Made by a program: the position numbers and the translations under genes
Notes under the pieces: generated by a model
What the model saw: the letters and a program-made list of their open reading frames with translations, nothing else
Database searches by the model: none
What the model was told of the DNA's origin: nothing
In this document: positions 35,601 through 46,550 of the stretch, one piece after another
How positions within the stretch are numbered: position 1 is the stretch's first letter
How the letters are laid out: every line of letters starts with the position of its first letter
Assembly (NCBI GenBank): GCA_964036155.1
Contig: OZ038422.1
Location: 69,215,201 to 69,279,200, forward strand
Origin: Diploscapter coronatus
Taxonomy: Eukaryota > Nematoda > Chromadorea > Rhabditida > Rhabditidae
Direction of reading: 5' to 3'
DNA: 64,000 nucleotides

Positions 35601-38600
35601 GCGAAACGAGTGAATTGAGTGAAGTGTTATGCAGAACTCATGCACAGAAGAGGGAAGATTGAGAGATGAAGAATGTGAGGACTGTTGACGGAATGGTCAG
35701 GCAGAGACAGAAAGAGGAAGACATGCTCCTTTCTGCAGAATGCCGAGGGAATGACCGCATGGATAAATAGATATCGAGCAGGCAGAATGGACACTTTGGC
35801 AGGATGAAGATAGGGATATTGACCTGATCCAATACACAAGAATATATTGGAAGAAGGTTTTTTGAATGCGAATATTCTATAGAGCGATTAACAACATGAA
35901 ATATAAAAACCCGAATCGTAATGGATTATGAAGAACATTGGATTTGAAGAAAAAATGAACCAAAATCGCTTGAATCGAAATAGTTTTGCACTGTACACTA
36001 TAATTATTCAGAGAAAGATTAACGAAACAATTGTAAATATTAGCACGAAAAATGTTGAGAATCTGAACAGTGAATAAATAATAAATTTCGCACCATCTTG
36101 TGAGATAAAATCACAAAGAAATAATCGACTGGTTCAGATTTTAAAAATCGACATCTATCAAATCAATTATTACGTCGAAGCACAAATATATTGGAGATCA
36201 GAGACCTTTGGTATCCGAATAGTTTGAATGTTGGATGACTGGACAGAAGCAAAGCAGATGTAGAGACAGAGGGAAATGCAGAAAGGGTATGGATTGAGAT
36301 GGAAGGGGAAGGGAGGGGAAGACATAAAGAATAGCTGCTGACAGACAGAAGACTGACTGAATGCCTGCGGACGACCAAGAAGACAGGCAAAGAGACAGGG
36401 CTGTAGCTGTGCGGATATCGATTGGGCAATGGAGAAGCGATAAGGAACTCAAGCCAAGCAGATAGCTAGGCAAAATGCTGACAGGAATTCAGGACAGTAA
36501 AGGAGTGGGGGAGGAACTGTCAGAACAATCAGCAGATGCGCGAGAAGTCCATACCCACAACAGACATTTTCGTTCCCGCCGCTCCTCTTAATCCCGATAT
36601 CCCTCTCTATCTGGGTGATAATGGGATAGGGGAAAAGCGATGGAATGTGGGAAGCATGAGAGAAGTTACAAATTGGATTACGAGTATTTAGACAGAAAAG
36701 AAAGTTCGATTGAGAGCGTCGGCGGGAAAATCAAACTGCAGTGGAGAAATATACAGATAAAAAGAGGAAGAAAAGATATGAACAGATAACAGATGAAAAA
36801 TCAAACTATTTTGAAAGAGAAATATATGAACGCATGCGCAGACCTTCAAGAAAATGCCTAACGCAACATGCACGAACCTAGAATCGAATGTTTATGTATC
36901 GATTGAAAACTGACAAAGAGAAGGGCGCGATTTCATAAGAAATAAGGCAAGGCAAGGAGGGTGGAAGAGAGAAAACTGATAGGCAAGAAATAGAAATTGA
37001 ACCTGAGGAATGAGAAAATCGGGGGGAAAATACGAGGCAGGATGATCGGAGAAAAGCTGCTGAGAAATCGAATGAAATAGGGGACGGGGAATAGAGGAAC
37101 GCAGCAACTGGCATGCAGGGAGGTAGGCAAGAAAATGAGGAAACGAGGAGAGGGGAGAGGGAGAAGCACTGACCAACTCGGCCAGGCATTTCTGATAGAG
37201 GGAAGGGCATTTGGTCAGGGATAGAGTTGTAGGTTGAAGTAGAAACATCACAACAGACATGTTGAGATAGAGACAGACAGACAGACAGAAGCAGAGATGG
37301 TGACAGCCGTGAGAAGTGAAGGGGATTGAATTGTTGAATTGTCATGCATCTCCATATTCTATGCAGACATGCAGAGATAAAGAAGGATGAGTTATGCAAA
37401 TCCAATGGATTTGACTGGTCCTATATTGCTATGAATAGAAGATTGGAGGGATGACGAGACGACACGAAACTGGGTGGATTGGATGGAGAATGCAGAAAGA
37501 AGGACAGGACACCAATACGATTCATTGCATTTACACTGGAGCAGTGATGCTATAGCTCGAAGTAGCGGGCGATTCCGAACCGACATCTGCAATTTGTGCG
37601 ACTCCCCAGATTTCCCCGCATTCTCGAATAGAACGTCTCATTATTCACTCGTTTTTTTCCGTGATCCATTGCTCCCCATTTTCTTGGGCTAATTGATCAC
37701 TGTCAATTCCACCCCAATGCAGATGCAGCAGCTGTTTATTAGATTCGTTCCTCACAATAAACATACAAATCCATTCGAATGAAGACGAAACGAGAGAAGA
37801 GAATAGAGCATAAATAATAATCCCATCATCACAAGGAGTGAAGTCGAAATTGGCACAAAATAGAGATGAAGAAGGAGTAAATGCTGCAGAAACGGATGTC
37901 AACAGAATGATTATGCAAAGATTGAGACAGTATGAGGACAGTTGTTCGGATCGATTCAAAAAGGGGGGATATTAAAGAATATGGCAAGTAGACCCTGAAT
38001 ATGAAATGAGATTTGCATGAGAATAAATTCATCTGATGCAAACCTCATTCATACCAAACTAAACCCAGAACTAGACCAAGTAACACTGCGGTAGATAACA
38101 AGTAAACAGCTCTAGTAAATGGTGAAGAAAAGATCTCGTGGGTATTATGATTATGATTGTGAAATGGCGTAATGGAATAATTGGCCCGTCAAAACTGATA
38201 ATCGATCAAATGGGAAAGAAATGCGCTCCAACAAAGGAAATCAAATGACGCACCATAGAAAAAAGGCTGAAAACTCCATCGAAAAAGGTTCCATTTGAGC
38301 AAACAATTGAATGGAAAATGTCTAGAATCAATATGCCAAAAATTTTCCATTAAAAGTTCGATCTATGCGAAGAATAAAGTTATGCACTTATCCTGGTTGC
38401 ATATGTTCTGCATAGAACGAAGTAAAGATGATAACAAGTTGTAAAAGTAACTTCCGATATGAATTTAGTAATTCGTAGATGAAGCATAGCTAGAATAAGG
38501 ATAAAATTTAGAAGAAAACAAATAAAATATAATTATCTTTCTATTGAAGTTACTTTTACAAATGGCTTAAAATAGTAGTGCCAGCGAATAAGCACCAAGA

Positions 38601-38625
38601 ATTATAACCTTTGTTTTTATCGAAT
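32687..38625. other. 5.9-kb region upstream of recognised KASH exons, 5' introns or intergenic
   Basis: Dominated by plus-strand purine-rich blocks (about 33000-33560, 33840-34300, 34430-34980, 35520-35800, 36220-36500, 36900-37300, 37780-37990) with an (ACAG)n run at 37270-37291. Short open segments that begin with Met and end at a GT could be alternative first exons of the KASH gene (near 33586-33651, 35019-35046, 36535-36570), but none has enough support. The promoter of the KASH gene must lie here. The 3' UTR of the acyltransferase gene does not, because that gene is transcribed leftward and ends at the right edge of this region. Confidence 0.4.
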
Positions 38626-41600
38626 TTACATGTCGTTTGAGTTGCTAGACTCCACAGGACTAGGCTCGCTGGGCACACTCAACGGCACTGACTGCCCTCT
38701 TTGCCGAGCGCGGTGCTCGTTGAATTTCTCGATGACGAAGAATTCCAGCCCTCCGTAGAATTTCTGGATGCAGACGTAGATGATGCACGACAGAATGATG
38801 AAGTAGAACATGAATGATACCTGAACTTTATCGATAAAAAATTTATGAAAAGTGCAAAATAGCTAAACTTCTTAGAAATTTGTTTCATTTTGAAAATAGG
38901 AAGAGATAGGTTTCTTGATAAAAAATCAATGATGCACTCATGTGGGGATAGAGTTAACAGTTTTTATCAATACTAGCGTGTGAAAATCGATGTAAAATAA
39001 GAGCTAAAGGAATTTTGATTATAATACCAACACATTTTCTCGTATAATTGAAAATGTACCTCAAAGAACGCGGAAATCCAGAAGAAAGTGGTGACGACCC
39101 AAAGGCCGATGATGGCGATCTGCAGGATGTAGTCGCGCTGCTCTAGCTTAATCACAACAATCAATACATCACTGATTAGTATCCTTAAAGTCCAACTTCA
39201 TAGTCATGTCCATTTCTGGTCTGATCGAACTTCCTTCTAACAGGGTCCATCGAGTAGAATCGTCTCAGCTTCTCTTCCTTCTCTGCCCACAGAGTGATCA
39301 ACCACTGGCTCAGAGCTTCATCCTGAAAACCATAGAATAATAGTCTAATGAAGAGCTAATCTTGAATGAATCTTCAATATTTGAAAAAGAAATCCTGTAA
39401 ATTTTTCATATTTTTGGCTATGATAAAATACCCCTTTTAATATTGATACGTTTCACGAGAAAGATTGTGGTAATGAACATTTTTTTGCGAAAAGGGTCTA
39501 GAAGAGCAATTTACTAAAGCCCTACTCTTTATGTGGGTGAGAGATTTTTAGCCAATAAAATCAAAAACTTGACTAAAATTTCTACGTACATCTTGAGGCA
39601 AATCCGAAATGGGAATTTTCCTGATCTGATAGTGGATCTCCTTGGGAGAGGCTCCATTCACGATGAGGTCAACTTCCGACTGAACGATCGCATCTCCGAA
39701 GCCCACAGTCACGTCGTAGAGGTACTTCACGTAGTCTGCTGAAACAAGCGAATTTCATTTGCATAATTGTTGTTGTTCATTTGGATGTTGATTGCATTGT
39801 TTGTTGTTTACAAAGTGAATGTAATGGATACGCGATATGATTCGTTTTTAGCTACTTGCTCTACTAAATCTACTATTCTTTACTACCTTACTACTCTTTA
39901 CTACTACTCTACAAATGCGCTACAATTGACTTTTAGTTCCTCTATTTTCTATGTTCCAGGAATTCGATCCCATCCTACTCTCTAACTACACGGCGAAAAG
40001 CGGCGATCTCTTTTATGTTCCACAAAGCGTTGTGCAGTGTCCTCTTTGCATCTTTATGGACCACTATCATCCAAGTCAGAGTTGTATTTATAGTATTACA
40101 ATTTGCATAAAACAGCAAAAGAATGCATAAAGTGCAGTTGCTCAATTTGTCATATCCAATCCCCTCCCTCTTTTCCCTTTGATCATCACTGCCCTATCTC
40201 CGTTCGCATGCCCATGTCATCTTTTGATATTCCATCAAATCTGCAGTTGTGCGGGATTTGTCCCCGTCAATCAGCTCGCAGCGAGATGCTTGACTCTCAG
40301 AGAGCAGAGGGAAAGGTGGAAAGGGCAAGGGGGACTATAGTCGAGAGATGCAACATGTCATAAGCAATTCATGAAATTCATCTGATAGTGGGATTTCAAA
40401 ATAGAGATGGAATGAAGGGAAAATTTTCATAATTGAAATCGAAATGACATTTAAATATTTCGAAATCAGAATTTTTCTTAACTCTGCTTCAAAATATTTT
40501 TCATCTCGTCAGATAGCAATCAAAAGCCTTCCTTCGAAATGAGACATTTTTCCTCAATTATCAAAAATAGTAGCGAATAAATACAAAATCAAGTTTTCAG
40601 CTTTTTGATAAAGATCAAATTAAATTACCTTCTCGCAATTTCTTGACGATGTGGACGAAACCAGTGGTTCTTGGATGGAGAACATAATCGTAGTGAACAA
40701 GTCCCTTCTTCTCTGCATAAATGCGGCTTCGCTCCGTCGCCTTCGGACATTTGTCTGTGCCTTCAGGATAAAGCAGAATCTGAAAGACGCAAATTAGGGG
40801 AAAATATTAGTCTTTTTTCGTATATAATGATTTCGAATCTTTTCCGACATCATATGAAATAATTCGTGCTTAAAAATCAGGCCAGATCTGATCATTGTCT
40901 CATATTAATAAGGTATAATATCCTGAGATTCTTTTCATAACTCAATAAAATAAACCTGATAATTGTATCCGATATTGATGAAGTAGTCGAGAATGGTGTC
41001 GAGTCGTCCTGCGTCTGTAGCGAAACTCCGATCCAGGAAAATAAATGCGTTAGCCTGCATCGCCCAGCCTGAAGTACAAACAAAATACTCATCAAGAAAA
41101 TGTTCAAGCGAATTTTTGATATATTTGAACCTTTCAAAATTTGTTCCTCAAAGACAATAAATTTTCTCAGCTTGAGAAATAAGCATTCTAAAACCATGTT
41201 GAAATTTTCAGAAGTTGTTCAGGCAACGAAAAGCTCTGTCAAATTTCAGAGGGTTCAAATCGATACTAAAATTTTCATTGCGAAAGAATAAATAATCCAC
41301 TTAAAAATGTTTACCTGCCCCAGGAACGTATTTGAGTATTCCTTTGAGGGAGATTTTCTCGGTGGTGAGTAGCCAGGGGTCGATTTTGAACAGGGCGTCC
41401 CAGAAGAAGAGCCAGTCGAGCCTCGTCCTGTGGTTCATGATGATTATGGCTGCGTCCGCGTGGTCGATGCGGTCGCCTCGAACGTGGGTACGACTGCCGA
41501 AAATCACGCTCATCATGGCCTGAAATAGAAGTTGAAACTTGATTGTGTAAAAGTCGAAATTTTAATTTCAATGAAGCAATGTAATATACCGTAAATCTGA

Positions 41601-42382
41601 GATAGAAGTCCACCCCCTAAAATAGCATAACTACTCATTACTCCAATCAAAGCATCTCAAAACGAGTTTTATTATATGCCTTATTGTTTAGAGTGAATTT
41701 AATCTAGATTTGAGGTGATCACGGCAATTAGCTGAAAAGTTATGCCAATTTAAATGTTTTCGAAAATTGGGAATCAAAATATAGAAATCCACGGACTTCT
41801 ATTTTAGCTTTTACGGTATATGAAACTCTGATCCGAAATTCAGAAAAGTTTTATCATGTACAGTTCAGGGTAAGAAAATATTCAATCTGCATAAATAAAA
41901 GCCTACAGCAGGCATGCAGATCCAGAGTCCGACCAGTCTGTCCAGAATCTTCCTCCACAGCTTTGGGTTGACGAATATCAGAGGCAGGAGAGGAGTGACT
42001 ATCACAGCAATTCCTAGAAAACCAATTCAAGAAATTTAAAAGTCAAAGTAAAGTTGTTCACTTGATTATTTCATGGCTTGTTATCTAATAACATTCTGAC
42101 ACATCGTTAACCATTTTACAGACTGCATTAATAAAAAATATTTTTCCCTACATTAAAAAGCAAAAAGATACAACTGTTAATGAAAAAGAAAAACCTATAA
42201 GATTTGAATTACGATATCAACAACAGACTATTCTTATTTTTAGCTTTCGTTTTCCTTCAACGATCAAAAATGTTCTTACCGAAAAGTGCAGAGAAGAATA
42301 TGAACGCAGCGAAGAGCCATCCTTTGACTCGAATTGACAGAGGCTGTTCTTTCAGAATTGGGGGCTCGCCTGGGGAGGACAT
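38626..42382 (-). CDS. LCLAT1-like lysophospholipid acyltransferase, copy A
   Basis: PlsC-type acyltransferase of the LCLAT1/ALCAT1 group, which reacylates lysocardiolipin or lysophosphatidylinositol using acyl-CoA at ER or mitochondria-associated membranes. Eight to nine exons join in phase from ATG 42382. Early hydrophobic segments (GWLFAAFIFFSALFGIAVIV, LVGLWICMPA) precede catalytic motif I, NHRTRLDW (about residue 100). Then come KISLKGILKYVPGAG, WAMQANAFIFLDRSF, motif III LLYPEGTD (about 185), the family signature LHPRTTGF, YLYDVTVGF, EIHYQIRKIPI and EKEEKLRRFYSMD. Two C-terminal membrane segments (IAIIGLWVVTTFFWISAFF, FYFIILSCIIYVCI) follow, with FYGGLE, matching the C-terminal layout of human LCLAT1. 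The join near 39215 (donor GAA|GTTGGA) is inferred. It lies about 400 bp downstream of a paralogue on the same strand. Confidence 0.9.
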
Positions 42383-42779
42383 TCTTCCTGAAATAATTCA
42401 AAATGATTGAAGCAGAAATGAAAATTAAAGATATTCTATTGGCATTCAACCAAAGATTACCCACTGAGAAAGTAAAAATTTCATAGACTTTATTCACTTT
42501 CTTCATTTTATTACGATTATTAAATTTTTATGGAAACGATGATCCGTACATTTGTCATGAATAAATGAGATCGGAAGAAACGACTAGAAAGAATACAAAA
42601 TTACTCGAGTAAACAAATCAGTGGGGGTCACAGCGAAACGAATGAATAAAGGAGCAAACTCGAACCGGACTGGAGAATGGGGGATTGTACTGAAAGAGCT
42701 CGACAAACTAATCAATGCAAGAATATGAAACTAAAGAACTCACATACACACATTATATATGAGGAGAGATTCCTGAGGT

Positions 42780-45700
42780 TCAATTGGACTTCGATTTTGA
42801 ACGAAGTTGCTGCTGCAACTCAGTGGAGAGCACGTCCGTGCCTCCGAATTTCAGTTGAACGACCGAGTAAAATCCTATCGCTATCAGTACATATAGCTGA
42901 AAATGACAAGAAAGAAGAATAGAATGAAATATTTCATTATTGATGACATGAATCATCGCTCATAATCGAAATTTCAAGAACGGAAAGGAATGAGTCGCTT
43001 TGTACAAATTTGAATAAACGTATTCTTACCTTAACGAACCAGTAGCTGTATATGCAGTAGAGCCAGAAGAGCGAAATGACGATCCAAAAGGCAAATGCAA
43101 CTGCGTAACCGATCCCACGAGTATTTACCTAGAAGAAGACAGAATTGATTGAAATCCCTTATGCACAATTCACTCACAGGCCACAAAAATCGCTCTCCAC
43201 TCGGCTCGAATTTGTGATTTTTCGTGTAGAATCTGAAAATGAATAAACATCGTTAAATAGGATGACATTTGATTGGAGATTTCGAATTATGACTTTACTA
43301 TTCACAAACATTGCAAATTTTCAGAAACAAACCCAAAAATTAAAAGCCCATTTTGTTCTCCCTCACAAAAATAATTTGTGCACTTTTGTCTAGTTATTCC
43401 CATCTTGTTTTATTGGGCGCGTCAGGAGAATTCATCGCTGGAAAATATGCACTCAGATGAAGAATGAACATTTCTTTTCTTCATCCATTATAAAGTAGGA
43501 AGAAAAGAGAAAACACCCATTTTTCGTTGAAGCCCAAATTTTGTAGTGTTGAATCTACTGTCATAATCGACATCTCGCATAAAAATGTAAGAAAGAGAAA
43601 AATGGAGTATTAAATCAATCTTTCCTTAAAAATAAAGTGTTACCTTTTGAGAACGCTCTCCTTGTTCCTCCAAATGTCCTGCAACCAAAGGGCGCTTTCC
43701 TCGGCACCCAAGGGCACGTCCTCTATCGGATATCGCTTCACGTCGAAATGAACTTCCTGCAAACGCACCATTCACCATTCACCAAATGATCATTTTCAGC
43801 AAAAAATACCTCCGGAAAGATTCCACTTTTGACGAGTTCCAATTCGGATTCAACGATGTGCTCACCGCCGTAGGCTATCGTGACATCGTAGACGTACTGG
43901 ATGTAATTGTCTGAAATCACGATTTTTTCTAGAAACTAAAAATAAATAATCCTCTGATTTTACTATATTTTATCGAGTTCATAGATGATACGTCTTGAAA
44001 GCACAAAAATGTAACTATTAGATAGGACCGATCACAGAATAGACACTAGAGGATATAAACTTGATGAGCTCATCCTCATAGCTTTGCTACGATGTAGCGC
44101 CCTAGCTTATCATTTATCTAATCTAATCAATTCTAACAATAACTGTCTTGATAAAAAATAAGATCTTCTAACTTTTTCGCATTTCATCGAGCAGGAAATT
44201 GAATCCTGTGGTCCTTGGATGGAGAAGATATTCATATCTGGCCAGTTGGTGGCTGTCCGCGAATGCATTGCTCAGTTCCATCGCTCGTTTGCCTCGATCT
44301 GTCCCCTCCGCGAATAGCAGAAGCTGCAAATGTAGTTGAAATTGAATGCTTTTTCTAGCTTACTGATTGATTTACAGTATTTTTACTGTTTTTACTCAGA
44401 AATAAGATAAAACTAAGCGATATTCTATCTGTGAAAATGTATTCATTTTGAGCGGTTGATTTTTTTTTCAATTCTTTCGGTCTATAAAATTTTAATTTTA
44501 TTTTTTCTCCACGAAAGTCCTATCTATATCCCTAGTTACATTTTCCTACAAAATTGTGTCCGAAACATCAATTCGACAGTCTACTTGGGGGCCCTAAATT
44601 ACGCTTGTGTCACAAGTTTTCGCTACCAATGTAGGCTTGTTTCGCAAATTATAGAAGAAAAGTTGTACAATTCAAAATCTACCTGATAACTAGACCCTGC
44701 CTCGCTGTAATAATTGATGAGCTTGCGAATCCAGTCCTTGTCAGACTCGAATTTCCTGTCGAGGAACATGAAGCTGCCGCACTGCATCGCCCAGCCCGCT
44801 CCAGGAATCTTCTTCAGAGCGCTCTTCAAGGAAATCTTGAGTGTTGTCAGAAGCCAGGGATCCATCTTATAAAGGGCACACCACAGAAAACACCAGTCCA
44901 ATCTGAAGCATGGATTTTTTCAATTTTTGTGAGAATTTTGGACAGTGATCAGAATTATTCTCTGCCAAATTATAGGAACAGCTTTTCTCAGGGAAAATAT
45001 TGATGTTTTGCAAATGCAAAATAAAATTCAGAATATAATAATACCTTGTTCGATGATTCATGAGCAGAATTCCAGGTCCATCTCGTTTGATCAGATCGCC
45101 CGTAACGTGAAATCGACTGCCGAATACGAACTCGATCAGAGACTACAAAGAAAGAAATGAGAAATGTTAAAGCTGTGCGACTGTTTCACAACTTGTTACT
45201 GAATTGTTCATTATTTTGAGCAAAATCATAGCTATTGAAGTGGTCTTTTGATAAAAAGAATTTCATTAACAATGAACGAACACTACTGTCGATGACAGAC
45301 AAACTTCTCCTAACTGTAATGGAGGAACGAATAAAATATGACAAGCGCTCTTCTGCTTCAGTTAGAACGCGATATTTTTCCACGTTCCAAAAATTTGCCT
45401 GACTCTGACAAAAAAGTCAAAACTGGGGAGCAGTTTGAAGGAGCATTTGACGACAGTTTGTAATAACGGCACAACCTTTCAAAATATGAGAACCGAATTT
45501 GCAATACTTACAAAAGAGTTCTTCTTTCTTTTCGCTTTGAAAATGGTGCCGTCATATTCTTAGGAGATTAGGAGATCGTCCGTCGTACAGTATTATTCTC
45601 GTTCAACATTTGACTTACAGCTGGGAAGGTGAGCCAGTATCCGACGAGTCGATCTGCGACGAATCGCCATATTCGGGGACAGAAATAGGTGAATGGAATG

Positions 45701-45780
45701 AAGGGGAAAAGCATGAACACTGCGCCCAGGAAGGAGGTCAGGAATGCGAGTAGGGCGAAGACGAAGCCGTGGGGACGCAT
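42780..45780 (-). CDS. LCLAT1-like lysophospholipid acyltransferase, copy B
   Basis: Second LCLAT1/ALCAT1-type PlsC acyltransferase, tandem to copy A. Exons join in phase from ATG 45780 (MRPHGFVFALLAFLTSF, signal-anchor-like). Motif I NHRTRLDW is split by an intron between NHRTR and LDW. It is followed by DPWLLTTLKISLKSALKKI, GWAMQCGSFMFLDRKF, motif III LLFAEGTDRG, LLHPRTTGFNF, YVYDVTIAYGG, EVHFDVKRYPIEDVPLG, RNKESVLKRFYTKN, two membrane segments (GYAVAFAFWIVISLFWLYCI, LYVLIAIGFYSVV), KFGGTD and a basic tail ending KSKSN. The open frame runs upstream in frame to an earlier Met at 45984, so a longer N-terminus is possible, but the downstream Met gives the usual family start. Its intron positions differ from copy A. 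Confidence 0.9.
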
Positions 45781-46550
45781 CGCTGATTGATTTGCCGATT
45801 GACTGGTTGACGGATGGTTAGACGGCTCGCGCAATGCACATTCGTCTGAAAAATGATGGAATTTGGACAAACTCGAGGAAGAAATGTTCAAAAAACTGCC
45901 TTTGATCGAACGAGCAGGAACCACGCGATTAGCGCGAGTGACGAATAATGAGCAGAGCTCGCAGTGAGCATTGTTGCATTCCAATTTTCGATCGCAGAAA
46001 ATGCCAGTTTCGTTTCATTCGACACATTTGCCATGGAAAGAATCAATTGCAATGATTAGAAATGAAGTGACAATGATTCAAAAGGGGTGGGTTTCAAAAT
46101 GGAGAGGAAATATCATTTGTTCAGGTGTAAAAGTGATTGCATGATTGATTGATATTTTGCAGGGAGAATTTAACTCTGCTTGTGAGGCATCCATTTCACG
46201 GCCTTATGAACTCGATGCCTTCGTGGCGTTCTGTGATTACGCTCGAAGAAAAGAAATGCTTGCGAAAACGGAGAGAAAACGAATGTATGAAACGAGGAAT
46301 TATCTCGTTCAATTGCCAAAATCTGCGCGATTACACGGAGATACACAGCGGCGCAGCAAGGTTGCAGATGGGCAGGGCCAAATCCTAACCATGAAAAAAC
46401 ATAAGGCTGTGATTTTCAAAATTTGGTAAAAGTGTTAATTCCATCAATGTTCCCTACTAGATGACTGCAATTTTCTGCTGACTATGTTTTATTCTTTGCT
46501 AGGTTTGTAAGTTTTGTGATGTTATGAAGCGATATCTGCAGTGAATTGGT
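45781..46550. other. intergenic region between acyltransferase and phosphatase genes
   Basis: Holds the 5' region of the acyltransferase copy B gene and the 3' flank of the phosphatase gene. Plus-strand frames at 46145-46429 have no motif and no splice partners. No repeat is evident. Confidence 0.4.

Noticed and set aside
45781..45984. Longer N-terminus for acyltransferase copy B starting at 45984
   Set aside because: Frame is open, but the added residues are polar and Cys/Ser-rich, unlike the family, and a TTTTTCAG acceptor-like site lies inside; the Met at 45780 followed by a hydrophobic segment fits better.
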